DNA of 51,295 nucleotides, taken from JBCDGZ01 sp038750655 (GTDB lineage Bacteria > Bacteroidota > Bacteroidia > Chitinophagales > Saprospiraceae). This document shows positions 8,398 through 15,957 of this stretch, in pieces. Made by a program: the position numbers and the translations under genes. How positions within the stretch are numbered: the first letter of the stretch is position 1; each line of letters starts with the position of its first letter. Under the pieces are notes generated by a model that was not told where the DNA came from, did not search any database, and saw nothing but the letters and a program-made list of their open reading frames with translations. Where the stretch lies: the NCBI GenBank assembly GCA_038750655.1, contig JBCDGZ010000040.1:1-51295 (forward strand), in the 5' to 3' direction.

Positions 8398-8419
8398 AAA
8401 ACTCAGAAAGGTGAGTTTT
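8398..8419. other. inverted repeat between VWA gene and sigma gene
   Basis: AAAACTCA and TGAGTTTT form a perfect 8-base stem with a 6-base loop. It lies between the end of the minus-strand VWA gene (8566) and the start of the sigma gene (8356). On the minus strand the stem ends in four T, so it may act as a weak terminator for the VWA operon, or as a site controlling the sigma gene. Confidence 0.4.
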
Positions 8420-8565
8420 AAGCGATTTTTTTTGCAACTATTTTTGATTACCTGGGAAGTCGTTGGGATGCAGAAGCATCAAGGCGAGAAGAATCGCGAA
8501 ATTGAAAAGTAAATTTTCAATAGAAATATACCACCATTTTCTTTAAAAGGCAAGTGCTCTCAGCG

Positions 8566-9900
8566 TTATCCTTTCTTTGCGTACCTCCGCTTGCGGTTCA
8601 TATGACCGACTGCTTTTTCAATGCCCTCCGGAGTCAGCGGGAACATCTCGAAGATTTGACGGAGGGCCGGGACGGTATCGGAGCTGACCCAGAAGCGCTC
8701 CTGCATAGGGTTCATCCAGGCGATACGGGCAAAGCGTTCCTGGAGGGCCATCCAGTCGGCGTAGCTGGCGCGAGTCAGCTCATAGGGGGCCATATCGGCA
8801 TCGCCGATGATAAAGAAACTGTAGTTTTTATCGAGCAGCAGCAGGCGGTCCAGCGGGATGAAGGTGCGGCGGCTGGCCTCTTCATAGGCACCACCGTAGA
8901 TGGTATTGTGGTAATAGTAAGTCTTGAGGTCATGCGCAAAGCGCGTTTTCATTTTGGAGAATAGCTTGGTGATATTGCGAACGAAAGGGAGCATGGAGTA
9001 GCCCCCGTTGTCAATGAGCAAAACGACCTGGACTTTATTGTTGATCTTTTCTTTTTCGTAAGGTAAAAACAGGCCTCCCTGGCGAACGCCTTCTTTGATG
9101 GTTTTGGGGAGGTCTAACAGCAGCTCGGTCGATTCGTCTTCGATGCCCTTTAGGCTAGCGAGGGCCGCATCGATATTATCGTCGCGCAGGATGGCTTTGA
9201 CATCGACGGGGTAGAAGCGCCGATCGCCGATGACTTTGCGGGCCATTTTGCCACCGCCGCCGCCTCCGGTACGGATGCCGCCGAAGGCCGCGCCGCCGTG
9301 TCCGTAGGGCGAGCGCCCTCCGGTTCCGATCCAATGATCTCCGCCGGCGTGGCGCCCCCGCTGCTGTCGCGCAATCTCCTTCATCCGTTGCATCAACTCT
9401 TCCAAAGATAGGTCGCGGTAGTCCGCCGCCTCGGTGATATTTTCCGGTGGCCGGGCGTCGTCATCAGGATTGTCGTCCGGCCGCGAGGGATTATCATGCT
9501 GCAAAATATCTGCTCCCGACAAGATTTTTTTAATGTCAAAAGTACTGAGGTGAATTTGGTCCAGGTATTTATCAATTAATTCCTGCAAATCCGGCTCCTC
9601 CTCTGGCTGTTCCTCTTCCATCCAGGCCTTCTTCCATTGTTGAAAAGCCTCTGATCGAGCTACTGCATTTTCCAGTTTCTCGCCAGTTTTAATGTTCACA
9701 TCCAGAAAATAGTCGTAAAACGCCACCGTGAAAGGCCCAAAATCCTTAGGACTATTGCACAACAATCCCCGCAGCACCAGATAGAGGTCCCCCAAGGTAT
9801 TGACCAGCCCTTTTTCAAAGGCCCTGCGCAGCATCAGCAGGGTACGGACATCAGCCTTGAGCTGGTGCTTGCGAAAGTAGTGAGGAAGCTGATTGAACAT
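8566..9900 (-). CDS. VWA domain-containing protein (CoxE/YehP-like), MoxR partner
   Basis: A 444-residue protein with an N-terminal helical region (YFRKHQLKADVRTLLMLRRA), an acidic middle part, a Gly/Arg-rich linker (about residues 190-225) and a C-terminal von Willebrand A-type domain. The metal-site motif is DNGGYSM starting at Asp297 in place of the textbook DxSxS; the later conserved parts read TYYYHNTIYGG and FFIIGDADMAPYEL. There is no signal peptide or membrane segment. The gene follows the MoxR-type ATPase after 18 bases on the same strand. Such pairs act as ATPase plus metal-binding adaptor in protein maturation or metal insertion; the client here is unknown. Confidence 0.88.
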   Translation of the reverse strand: MFNQLPHYFRKHQLKADVRTLLMLRRAFEKGLVNTLGDLYLVLRGLLCNSPKDFGPFTVAFYDYFLDVNIKTGEKLENAVARSEAFQQWKKAWMEEEQPEEEPDLQELIDKYLDQIHLSTFDIKKILSGADILQHDNPSRPDDNPDDDARPPENITEAADYRDLSLEELMQRMKEIARQQRGRHAGGDHWIGTGGRSPYGHGGAAFGGIRTGGGGGGKMARKVIGDRRFYPVDVKAILRDDNIDAALASLKGIEDESTELLLDLPKTIKEGVRQGGLFLPYEKEKINNKVQVVLLIDNGGYSMLPFVRNITKLFSKMKTRFAHDLKTYYYHNTIYGGAYEEASRRTFIPLDRLLLLDKNYSFFIIGDADMAPYELTRASYADWMALQERFARIAWMNPMQERFWVSSDTVPALRQIFEMFPLTPEGIEKAVGHMNRKRRYAKKG

Positions 9901-9918
9901 AAGCGAGGATTGGAAAAT

Positions 9919-10794
9919 TTAGTCTCTTACTCTCAGGATCTTCTCTAAATCAGCTTTGGCCTTGACCAATACGCCCGCACCATCGAGCCGCTTGATCCGC
10001 TCAAGCGCATTGGATTTGGGGAAGGTCCGAAGATACTTGAGCCAATTGAGCAATTCGCGAGTGGCCGGAGCCCTTTCGAGCTTGAGGTGCCGCAGTTGGT
10101 AAAACAAGTCCAGTGCTCGCTGCGTCAACTCCGCATCGTGGTCCGGAAAGTGTTTGGCCACGATCTGCGCCATCATCTCCGGCTCCGGAAAAGCAATAAA
10201 ATGATAGATACAGCGTCCTTTGAAGGCCGTCGGCAGCTCCTGCTCCCGATTACTGGTGATCACAATGGCTGGCATCTCTTCCTCCGAAGCTTCAATTACC
10301 CGACCCGACTCCGGCAGTACAAAGCGGCGATGACTGAGTGCATAAAGTAAATCATTCGGAAACTCACGCGGTGCCTTGTCAATTTCATCAATCAACAAAA
10401 CCGAATGGGGTGAGGAATAGGCTTGCGCCCCCGGCCCCATGATGATATAATCGTCCAATTGCTCCGTACTGCGGCCGCCCGTACTCAGCGGCTTCCCCAG
10501 CCCCTGCGCCTCGCGCTGCGCATTGAGCACCTCCACCTGAGAATCGCGCAAATATTTCACATGGTCGAACTTCGCGACAAACTGCTCCACCGTACTCTTC
10601 GATCCCACGGGATAAACAAAAAGGTCTAGCCCTAGTGCTTGGGCAAATTGCAGCGGCAGTTCTGTCTTTCCCGTACCCGGCTCCCCCTCAATCAATAGCG
10701 GCATCCCCAGTACCCGGGCCATATGAAAAGCTTGCGCCAGCTCATTATCACAAATGTATTGATCGGAGCCCGTCCACATCGAAGTATTGGCCAT
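9919..10794 (-). CDS. MoxR-family AAA+ ATPase
   Basis: A 291-residue AAA+ protein. Walker A is GEPGTGKT at residues 37-44, Walker B is VLLIDEIDKAPREFPNDLL near residue 140, sensor-type residues follow at IVITSNREQELPTAFKGRC, and the C-terminal lid contains APATRELLNWLKYL. These are features of the MoxR/RavA group of chaperone-like ATPases. It is first in a two-gene minus-strand unit with a VWA-domain protein, the standard MoxR partner. It probably remodels or activates a target protein in the cytoplasm, using the VWA protein as adaptor. No target gene is evident nearby; the acyl-CoA dehydrogenase on the other side of the intergenic region is divergently transcribed. Confidence 0.92.
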   Translation of the reverse strand: MANTSMWTGSDQYICDNELAQAFHMARVLGMPLLIEGEPGTGKTELPLQFAQALGLDLFVYPVGSKSTVEQFVAKFDHVKYLRDSQVEVLNAQREAQGLGKPLSTGGRSTEQLDDYIIMGPGAQAYSSPHSVLLIDEIDKAPREFPNDLLYALSHRRFVLPESGRVIEASEEEMPAIVITSNREQELPTAFKGRCIYHFIAFPEPEMMAQIVAKHFPDHDAELTQRALDLFYQLRHLKLERAPATRELLNWLKYLRTFPKSNALERIKRLDGAGVLVKAKADLEKILRVRD

Positions 10795-11404
10795 ATTAGC
10801 GTATTATTTTGATTGTTGAAACTTTTTGTTTATATTGCGTTGCATTTCGATGATCGCCATTGACAACGTACGCTCGAAACCAGATTGATCTCAATGGCTA
10901 TTCCCTTTTCAGTTAGGCAGAGGATTTCAATCCTCTTCAGTTCGACATACCTTCCTTTTCTTTCAGAGGCCTGGAAAGCAGAGGAATGCCATCATTCTAC
11001 GAGGAATTTTTGCAATTTGCACTGCAGAAAGCCGACCCTCTGTGGTCGGTCCTAAAATTTAAGTAGTGCAGATTGGCGGCGGTGGTGACTGGGTGGGCCC
11101 TCCCTCATTTATCCCTCTCTCTACCTCCCCCCAAACCCCCCGAAATATTATTTATCAATCTCCCCAAACGCTCCATCGCAAGAATATTCTGCCCCTAAAC
11201 CTCCAACTTCTCCTCCAATCGCAAAATACTTCCACTACCCCAAAGCCCCTCATATCTCGAAAATCCAAAGATAACCTTTCCCCCTCAGTTTCCGAAATAC
11301 CAAAAATTACAGCGCTTTTACACAAATCCTAAACAGATTGGATGCAGAATAGTTATTTTTGTCCTTGATAAGTAGTTTGAAGGAATCAATCAAATCCCTA
11401 ACCT
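10795..11404. other. 610-base divergent intergenic region with small hairpins
   Basis: This region between the divergent MoxR and acyl-CoA dehydrogenase genes holds no convincing gene. From 10919 to 11049 it contains compact inverted repeats: AGAGGATT-tc-AATCCTCT at 10919-10936, a GAATG/CATTC pair near 10985-10997, and CCGACC-ctctgt-GGTCGG at 11032-11049. From 11075 to 11300 it is C-rich and low in G on the plus strand. A possible -7 box for the downstream gene lies at 11354. The open frame at 11066-11332 has Pro/Ser-rich low-complexity composition and is not believed to be coding. Confidence 0.6.
11354..11361 (+). promoter_or_regulatory. -7 promoter box for acyl-CoA dehydrogenase
   Basis: TATTTTTG matches TAnnTTTG and lies 43 bases before the ATG at 11405. 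A TTG is present upstream (11338-11340) but the spacing of about 13 is shorter than usual, so the -33 part is doubtful. Confidence 0.45.
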
Positions 11405-12631
11405 ATGTTTGCAGATATTAAGATACCCCGTGCCATTTTCAGTTCTGAAGAGCATCAAATGCTGAAGCAAACGGCTCGTGATTTTTTTGAAAAAGAAGTG
11501 CTGCCCTACCACGAGCAGTGGGAAGAAGATGGAATGGTCAGCCGTGAAGTTTGGCGGAAAGCCGGAGAAATGGGACTGCTTTGCCTCGACGTTCCCACCG
11601 CCTACGGCGGCATGGGCCTCGACTTTTCCTTCGGCGCCCTCGTTGTCGAAGAGCTGGCCCGCACCGGCTGCACCGGCCCCGGGTTCTTCCTCCACTCCGA
11701 CATCGTCTCGCCCTACCTGATGAAATACGGCTCGGAAGAGCAAAAGCAACAATGGCTCCCCCGCATGGTTACGGGCGAAGTGATCACAGCGATTGGGATG
11801 ACTGAGCCAGGCTGCGGCAGCGACTTGCAGGCGCTTCGCACCACCGCTACGGACGAGGGCGACCACTACCTGGTCAATGGCCAAAAGACCTTCATTACCA
11901 ATGGTTATATGAGTGACTTGACCATTGTGGCGGTGCGTACGCATCCCGGGACAGAAAGGGAAGGGATTACGCTATTGCTCTTGGAGTCGGATATGGAAGG
12001 CTATACCAAAGGAAAGCCGTTCAAGAAGGTAGGAATGAAGGCCCAGGATACCTGTGAACTGTTTTTTGATAATGTGCGGGTGCCGAAGGCCAATTTGCTG
12101 GGCAAAGAGGGCATGGGCTTTAAGTACATGATGCGGGAGCTGGCGCGGGAGCGATTGATTGTGGGGATCATGGCGGTCGGTGGAGCCGAGGGGGCATTGG
12201 AGGACACTATTGAATACACCCTGGAACGCAAAGCCTTTAAGCAACCCATCGCGGGTTTTCAAAATACCCAATTCAAACTAGCCGAAATGGCGACGCAGCT
12301 GCAAATTCATCAGACCTTCACCGATCGTTGTGTGGAGCTGTATGTGCAGGGGGCATTGACGGCAGAGGTGGCTTCTATGGCCAAGATGTCCTGTACGGAT
12401 ATGCACTTCCAGCTTTCGGATGAGTGCATGCAACTGCATGGGGGCTATGGCTACATTTGGGAATACAAAATTGCGCGGGCCTGGGCCGACAATCGGGTGG
12501 CTCGGATATATGCGGGGACTAATGAAATTATGAAACTGCTGATTTCTCGAGGTTTGTTGAAAAGTTACTTTGATGAGCTGAAGAAACAGCGCCGCAATAA
12601 GACCCTCAAGACGGTAGAAACGACTTCTTAG
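11405..12631 (+). CDS. acyl-CoA dehydrogenase (long-chain-like)
   Basis: A flavoprotein that introduces the alpha-beta double bond into acyl-CoA in beta-oxidation. The 408 residues cover the whole family: an N-terminal helical domain, the FAD-contact region ITAIGMTEPGCGSD, QKTFITNGYMSD, and the C-terminal LHGGYGYIWEYKIARAWADNR and IYAGTNEIMKLLISR. At the position where medium-chain enzymes carry the catalytic Glu (YEGT) this protein has Ala (YAGT); as in the long-chain and isovaleryl types, the base is expected in helix G, where Glu is available near residue 266 (GALEDTIEYT). This suggests a long-chain-type substrate. The DUF1304 gene follows after 15 bases and probably shares the transcript. 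Confidence 0.94.
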   Translation: MFADIKIPRAIFSSEEHQMLKQTARDFFEKEVLPYHEQWEEDGMVSREVWRKAGEMGLLCLDVPTAYGGMGLDFSFGALVVEELARTGCTGPGFFLHSDIVSPYLMKYGSEEQKQQWLPRMVTGEVITAIGMTEPGCGSDLQALRTTATDEGDHYLVNGQKTFITNGYMSDLTIVAVRTHPGTEREGITLLLLESDMEGYTKGKPFKKVGMKAQDTCELFFDNVRVPKANLLGKEGMGFKYMMRELARERLIVGIMAVGGAEGALEDTIEYTLERKAFKQPIAGFQNTQFKLAEMATQLQIHQTFTDRCVELYVQGALTAEVASMAKMSCTDMHFQLSDECMQLHGGYGYIWEYKIARAWADNRVARIYAGTNEIMKLLISRGLLKSYFDELKKQRRNKTLKTVETTS

Positions 12632-12646
12632 CATAAAACCAATACT

Positions 12647-13018
12647 ATGGCCATTCTTGCCAAAATTCTCGTCGGGCTGGTGGCAGTCGAGCATATCTAT
12701 ATCCTCTGGTTAGAGATGTTTGGCTGGACGACTCGCGGCCCCAAAGTTTTTCGCTCTATTCCCAGAGATCTTTTCGAGCCGACCAAAGCTTTGGCGGCCA
12801 ACCAGGGCCTCTACAACGGCTTCCTTGCGGCGGGGCTCATTTGGTCCTTGCTGATCAGCAATCCAGAATGGTCGGCCAATGTGGCCATCTTTTTCTTGGG
12901 TTGTGTGAGCATCGCCGGTACCTTCGGGGCGATAACGGCGGAACAGCGATCGATCTTTTACATTCAGGCGGTGCCAGCTATCCTTGCGCTCATCGTGACA
13001 TTGATAGCAGGAATGTAG
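12647..13018 (+). CDS. DUF1304 family membrane protein
   Basis: A 123-residue protein with four hydrophobic segments, matching DUF1304: the first helix contains VGLVAVEHIYILWLEMFGW, followed by the conserved region TRGPKVFRS, then NQGLYNGFLAAGLIW, a third segment VAIFFLGCVSIAGTFGAIT, and a final helix AVPAILALIVTLIAGM. The conserved HIYIxxLEMF and NQGLYNGFLA motifs are plainly recognisable. The biochemical role of the family is not known. It sits 15 bases behind the acyl-CoA dehydrogenase and is convergent with the propeller lipoprotein gene, separated by only 18 bases with no visible terminator. Confidence 0.9.
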   Translation: MAILAKILVGLVAVEHIYILWLEMFGWTTRGPKVFRSIPRDLFEPTKALAANQGLYNGFLAAGLIWSLLISNPEWSANVAIFFLGCVSIAGTFGAITAEQRSIFYIQAVPAILALIVTLIAGM

Positions 13019-13036
13019 AGGAGCATTAAGCGCAGA

Positions 13037-14122
13037 CTATCTCCAGGGCCCATTTTGCTGAATATTGACAAAAGACGGTCCTTTGAGGCGGTAGAGCCCG
13101 CCGGAAAAGCCGAACCAAAGCTTTCCGTTTCGATCTTCGTGGATGGCCTGAATTCCCCAAACAGGGGTGAGGTCACTGTGGTCGATGGAGTTTAGTAATG
13201 TGAAATTTTTACCGTCATAACGGTAGGCACCAATGCCCAATGCTCCAATCCATATATTCCCTGAAAGGTCTTTATAAATGGTATAAATATCGTTTTCATG
13301 CAGGCCCTCGACCTCCGGAAACTGCGTAAAACTTTTTCCATCAAAACGATTGAGTCCTCCTTCTTTTGGATGTTTTGGGAAGGCTGATTTGAGCGATGAT
13401 AACCAAATATTGCCCTGGCGATCTTCCAGAATATCACTGACAATATTACTGCAAAGTCCCTCTTTTTTGGTAAAATGGGTGAAGGATTGTCCGTCAAATT
13501 TGCACGCTCCGTAACCATCTCTGCCGAACCACAGATTCCCCTTACTATCTTCCATTAAACTCCAAATTTTCCCCAGCTCCCATTTAAAAGAAAGTGTATC
13601 GATCTCGGGGATAGGAAGCTCGAAAGCCTGGAAAGTGGCCTGCCCGGGTGCCAAAAAGGAATCCTGATAACGAAATAAGCCATGATTGGTGCCCGCCCAG
13701 AGGGTGCCCTTGCTGTCGATCAAAAACTTGCAGCCCGCGCCATGCAAACCCTGCTTTTGCCCAAAATTGGTAAAGGTTTTCCCATCATACCTAGAGGCTC
13801 CACTGTGGGTGCCCATCCAAATATGGCCATTGCTATCTTCGGCAAGACTTAAAACCGTATTGCCGCACAATCCATCGTCTGTAGTGAAATACTGAAGCTG
13901 CTGACCATCATAGCGAGCAACACCTTTGGACATCGTCCCGAACCATAGATGTCCTTTAGAATCTTCAAATATGGCTACCACATATTCCCCAATTTGTGCA
14001 TCTCTAGGAAGGGATGACTGCTGCTCTACTTTGTCGGTGGCTTGCCCCTCGCAGGAGGAAAGTAAAAGGAGGGAGAACAAAAATAGGGTACATTTATAGA
14101 CCGTGATTTTGGAGAGCAACAT
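13037..14122 (-). CDS. propeller lipoprotein (Reg_prop repeats)
   Basis: A secreted lipoprotein of about 361 residues. The N-terminus is a lipoprotein signal (TLFLFSLLLLSSC, lipobox LSSC with the modified Cys near residue 24). The rest consists of regularly spaced two-component-regulator propeller repeats: LWFGTMSKGVARYDG, IWMGTHSGASRYDG, LWAGTNHGLFRY, LWFGRDGYGACKFDG, IWLSSLKSAFP, IWIGALGIGAYRYDG and LWFGFSGGLYRLKG. Each is followed by a phrase of the form FTHFTKKEGLCSN, giving roughly seven blades, enough for one closed propeller. No kinase or other output domain is attached. The start at 14122 (MLLSK) is favoured; 14131 (MIVMLL) is possible. This is the second free-standing propeller of this type in the window. 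Confidence 0.88.
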   Translation of the reverse strand: MLLSKITVYKCTLFLFSLLLLSSCEGQATDKVEQQSSLPRDAQIGEYVVAIFEDSKGHLWFGTMSKGVARYDGQQLQYFTTDDGLCGNTVLSLAEDSNGHIWMGTHSGASRYDGKTFTNFGQKQGLHGAGCKFLIDSKGTLWAGTNHGLFRYQDSFLAPGQATFQAFELPIPEIDTLSFKWELGKIWSLMEDSKGNLWFGRDGYGACKFDGQSFTHFTKKEGLCSNIVSDILEDRQGNIWLSSLKSAFPKHPKEGGLNRFDGKSFTQFPEVEGLHENDIYTIYKDLSGNIWIGALGIGAYRYDGKNFTLLNSIDHSDLTPVWGIQAIHEDRNGKLWFGFSGGLYRLKGPSFVNIQQNGPWR

Positions 14123-14297
14123 GACAATCATATTAGTTTAGGAATAGCTAACGTAGCTAAAAAAGAGGAGAGGCTGCAGAAGCTAAGAGCAGAATAACAA
14201 GTCGATAACAACTTGGCCCGGCGTATTCCCGAAAACTGCTATCTTAGCCTCGTACAACACCACGATGATTCATGATAATCATCCATCTAAAAATCCA

Positions 14298-14672
14298 ATG
14301 TCAATGAATATCGCCTTTATTGCCCACGACGGGAAGAAGCCAGAGCTGGTTTCTTTCGTTTTACAAAAGAAAAAATTACTCAAAAACGTTCGCTTGTATG
14401 CCACTGGAACAACGGGTTCTCACTTGGAAGATGCAGGATTTAAAGTGAAAAAATTGCTGTCTGGCCCAAAGGGCGGTGATGCACAGATTGCGGCATTGGC
14501 CGCCACTCGCAAAATCGATCTGGTGGTCTTCTTTCGCGATCCGTTGGACAAGCATCCGCATGAGCCAGATGTACAAATGCTGATGCGGCTCTGTGATGTC
14601 CACAATATCCCGCTAGCGACCAACCCAGCAACGGCTGCTCTGGTTTTACGAGGGATAAAAAATAAAAAATAA
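14298..14672 (+). CDS. mgsA: methylglyoxal synthase
   Basis: Converts dihydroxyacetone phosphate to methylglyoxal and phosphate, a bypass of lower glycolysis. Family motifs are clear: NIAFIAHDGKK at the N-terminus, LYATGTTG (phosphate binding), LSGPKGGDAQIAAL with the catalytic Asp at 61 (the counterpart of Asp71 of the E. coli enzyme), DLVVFFRDPLDKHPHEPDV, and IPLATNPATAALVL. The start at 14298 gives the usual N-terminus; an ATG at 14265 would add eleven unconserved residues and one at 14304 would remove two. The protein lacks the C-terminal extension of the E. coli enzyme, as do many short relatives. A near-consensus box TATCTTAG lies at 14240-14247. The gene stands alone. Confidence 0.93.
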   Translation: MSMNIAFIAHDGKKPELVSFVLQKKKLLKNVRLYATGTTGSHLEDAGFKVKKLLSGPKGGDAQIAALAATRKIDLVVFFRDPLDKHPHEPDVQMLMRLCDVHNIPLATNPATAALVLRGIKNKK

Positions 14673-14742
14673 GGCTTTATCTGACAAGGGCTATTTTCCC
14701 AACCGAAAAACAATAAAGCTGGTTGAACTAGCCAAAAGGGCG

Positions 14743-14750
14743 TATATTTG
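14743..14750 (+). promoter_or_regulatory. -7 promoter box directly before the GH18 start codon
   Basis: TATATTTG matches TAnnTTTG exactly but ends only four bases before the ATG at 14755. With transcription normally starting about seven bases after this box, the message would begin at or inside the start codon. A TTG occurs 17 bases upstream at 14723-14725. Confidence 0.45.
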
Positions 14751-14754
14751 TAGC

Positions 14755-15957
14755 ATGGTAAAAAAATTACTCCCCTTACTTTTTAGTCTTCTCTTCCTCG
14801 TCATGACATCGAATGCCCAAGACTTCAGGGTGGTAGGCTATCTGCCTTATTATCGCTTCGATCACAGTCCGCAGATCGAATACAGCAAACTCACTCATCT
14901 TTGCTTGGCCTTTGCCAATCCGGATATGCAGGGACAGCTAGCTATTGGGGGAAAAGATATTGATCCTATTGTAGCTGATGCGCAGCAGGAGGGCGTGAAA
15001 GTCCTCATCTCTATAGCCGGTGGTGCCCTGACACCAGATTGGGAGGCCGCCTGGGAACACCTCATGGAGCCAGAGAATCGTACCGCCTACATCCATCAAC
15101 TCATCCAATATACCTACGATCATAATCTGGACGGTATCGATTTAGATTTAGAATGGAGTCATGTCAACGAAAAATATAGTGGCTTTGCCATCGAACTGAG
15201 CGATTCGCTCAAAGCCCACGGCAAGCTCTTTACCGCCGCCTTGCCCGGCACCTATCGCTATCCCGACATCTCCGACGCGGCCCTGACCACCTTCGATTTT
15301 ATCAACATGATGGTCTATGATTTTACCGGGCCCTGGGCACCCAATAACCCCGGCCAGCACTCCTCCTATCAATTTGCACTCGATGCCGTTGACTATTGGA
15401 CGAGGCAGGGCGTTGGCCCCGATCGGCTGACCTTGGGCGTGCCCTTCTACGGCTACGACTTCACCGACCCCTCCTCCGTCCAAGGTCTCACCTATCGTCA
15501 GATCGTGGAGCGCGACCCGGCCAACGCGCAGGTCGATCAAGTCGGTTTGATTTTCTATAATGGCATCCCGACTATCCGCAGGAAAACGGAGCTGGCCTTG
15601 CAACGCTTGAGTGGGATAATGATGTGGGAATTGGGGCAGGATACTTTTGATGATTTATCCTTACTGGATGCTATCGACGAAGTGATCAAAGGGGTAAGCA
15701 ATACAACGGGGCCGCTGGCGCAGACTGAGCTGAGGGCCTACCCCAATCCCGTGTATCAGGACTGTGTGATTGAGGGACCGACGCTGTCCAATGCACAGCT
15801 GGTACTGGTAGAGGTGAGTGGAAAAATAGTGGCGCAGCGCCCTTGGTCGGGAGGCCGGTTATCCTTAGAAATGGGAGGACTACCTGCTGGATTTTATGTG
15901 TTAAATCTGATGCAAAATGGTGCTGTTCTGTCGGCCATAAAACTGATGAAACGATGA
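14755..15957 (+). CDS. secreted GH18 family glycosidase with T9SS C-terminal domain
   Basis: A 400-residue exported enzyme, probably a chitinase or endo-beta-N-acetylglucosaminidase-like hydrolase. After a signal peptide (LLPLLFSLLFLVMTSNAQ) the TIM barrel begins with FRVVGYLPYYRF. The catalytic motif DGIDLDLEW (DxxDxDxE) has its acid Glu at 133; INMMVYDF and LGVPFYGYDF are further conserved strands, and MMWELGQD closes the barrel. The last ~80 residues are a type A T9SS sorting domain (LRAYPNPVYQD... LPAGFYVLNL... IKLMKR), so it is expected to be secreted or anchored at the cell surface. The stop codon overlaps the start of the P450 gene (ATGA), indicating coupled translation with an apparently unrelated intracellular enzyme. 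Confidence 0.92.
   Translation: MVKKLLPLLFSLLFLVMTSNAQDFRVVGYLPYYRFDHSPQIEYSKLTHLCLAFANPDMQGQLAIGGKDIDPIVADAQQEGVKVLISIAGGALTPDWEAAWEHLMEPENRTAYIHQLIQYTYDHNLDGIDLDLEWSHVNEKYSGFAIELSDSLKAHGKLFTAALPGTYRYPDISDAALTTFDFINMMVYDFTGPWAPNNPGQHSSYQFALDAVDYWTRQGVGPDRLTLGVPFYGYDFTDPSSVQGLTYRQIVERDPANAQVDQVGLIFYNGIPTIRRKTELALQRLSGIMMWELGQDTFDDLSLLDAIDEVIKGVSNTTGPLAQTELRAYPNPVYQDCVIEGPTLSNAQLVLVEVSGKIVAQRPWSGGRLSLEMGGLPAGFYVLNLMQNGAVLSAIKLMKR

Noticed and set aside
11066..11332. 88-codon Pro/Ser-rich open frame
   Set aside because: Low-complexity C-rich sequence with no signal, motif or promoter.
14133..14157. Two TAGCTA words upstream of the propeller lipoprotein as an operator
   Set aside because: Each word is only a six-base palindrome in AT-rich DNA; spacing and flanks show no further symmetry.
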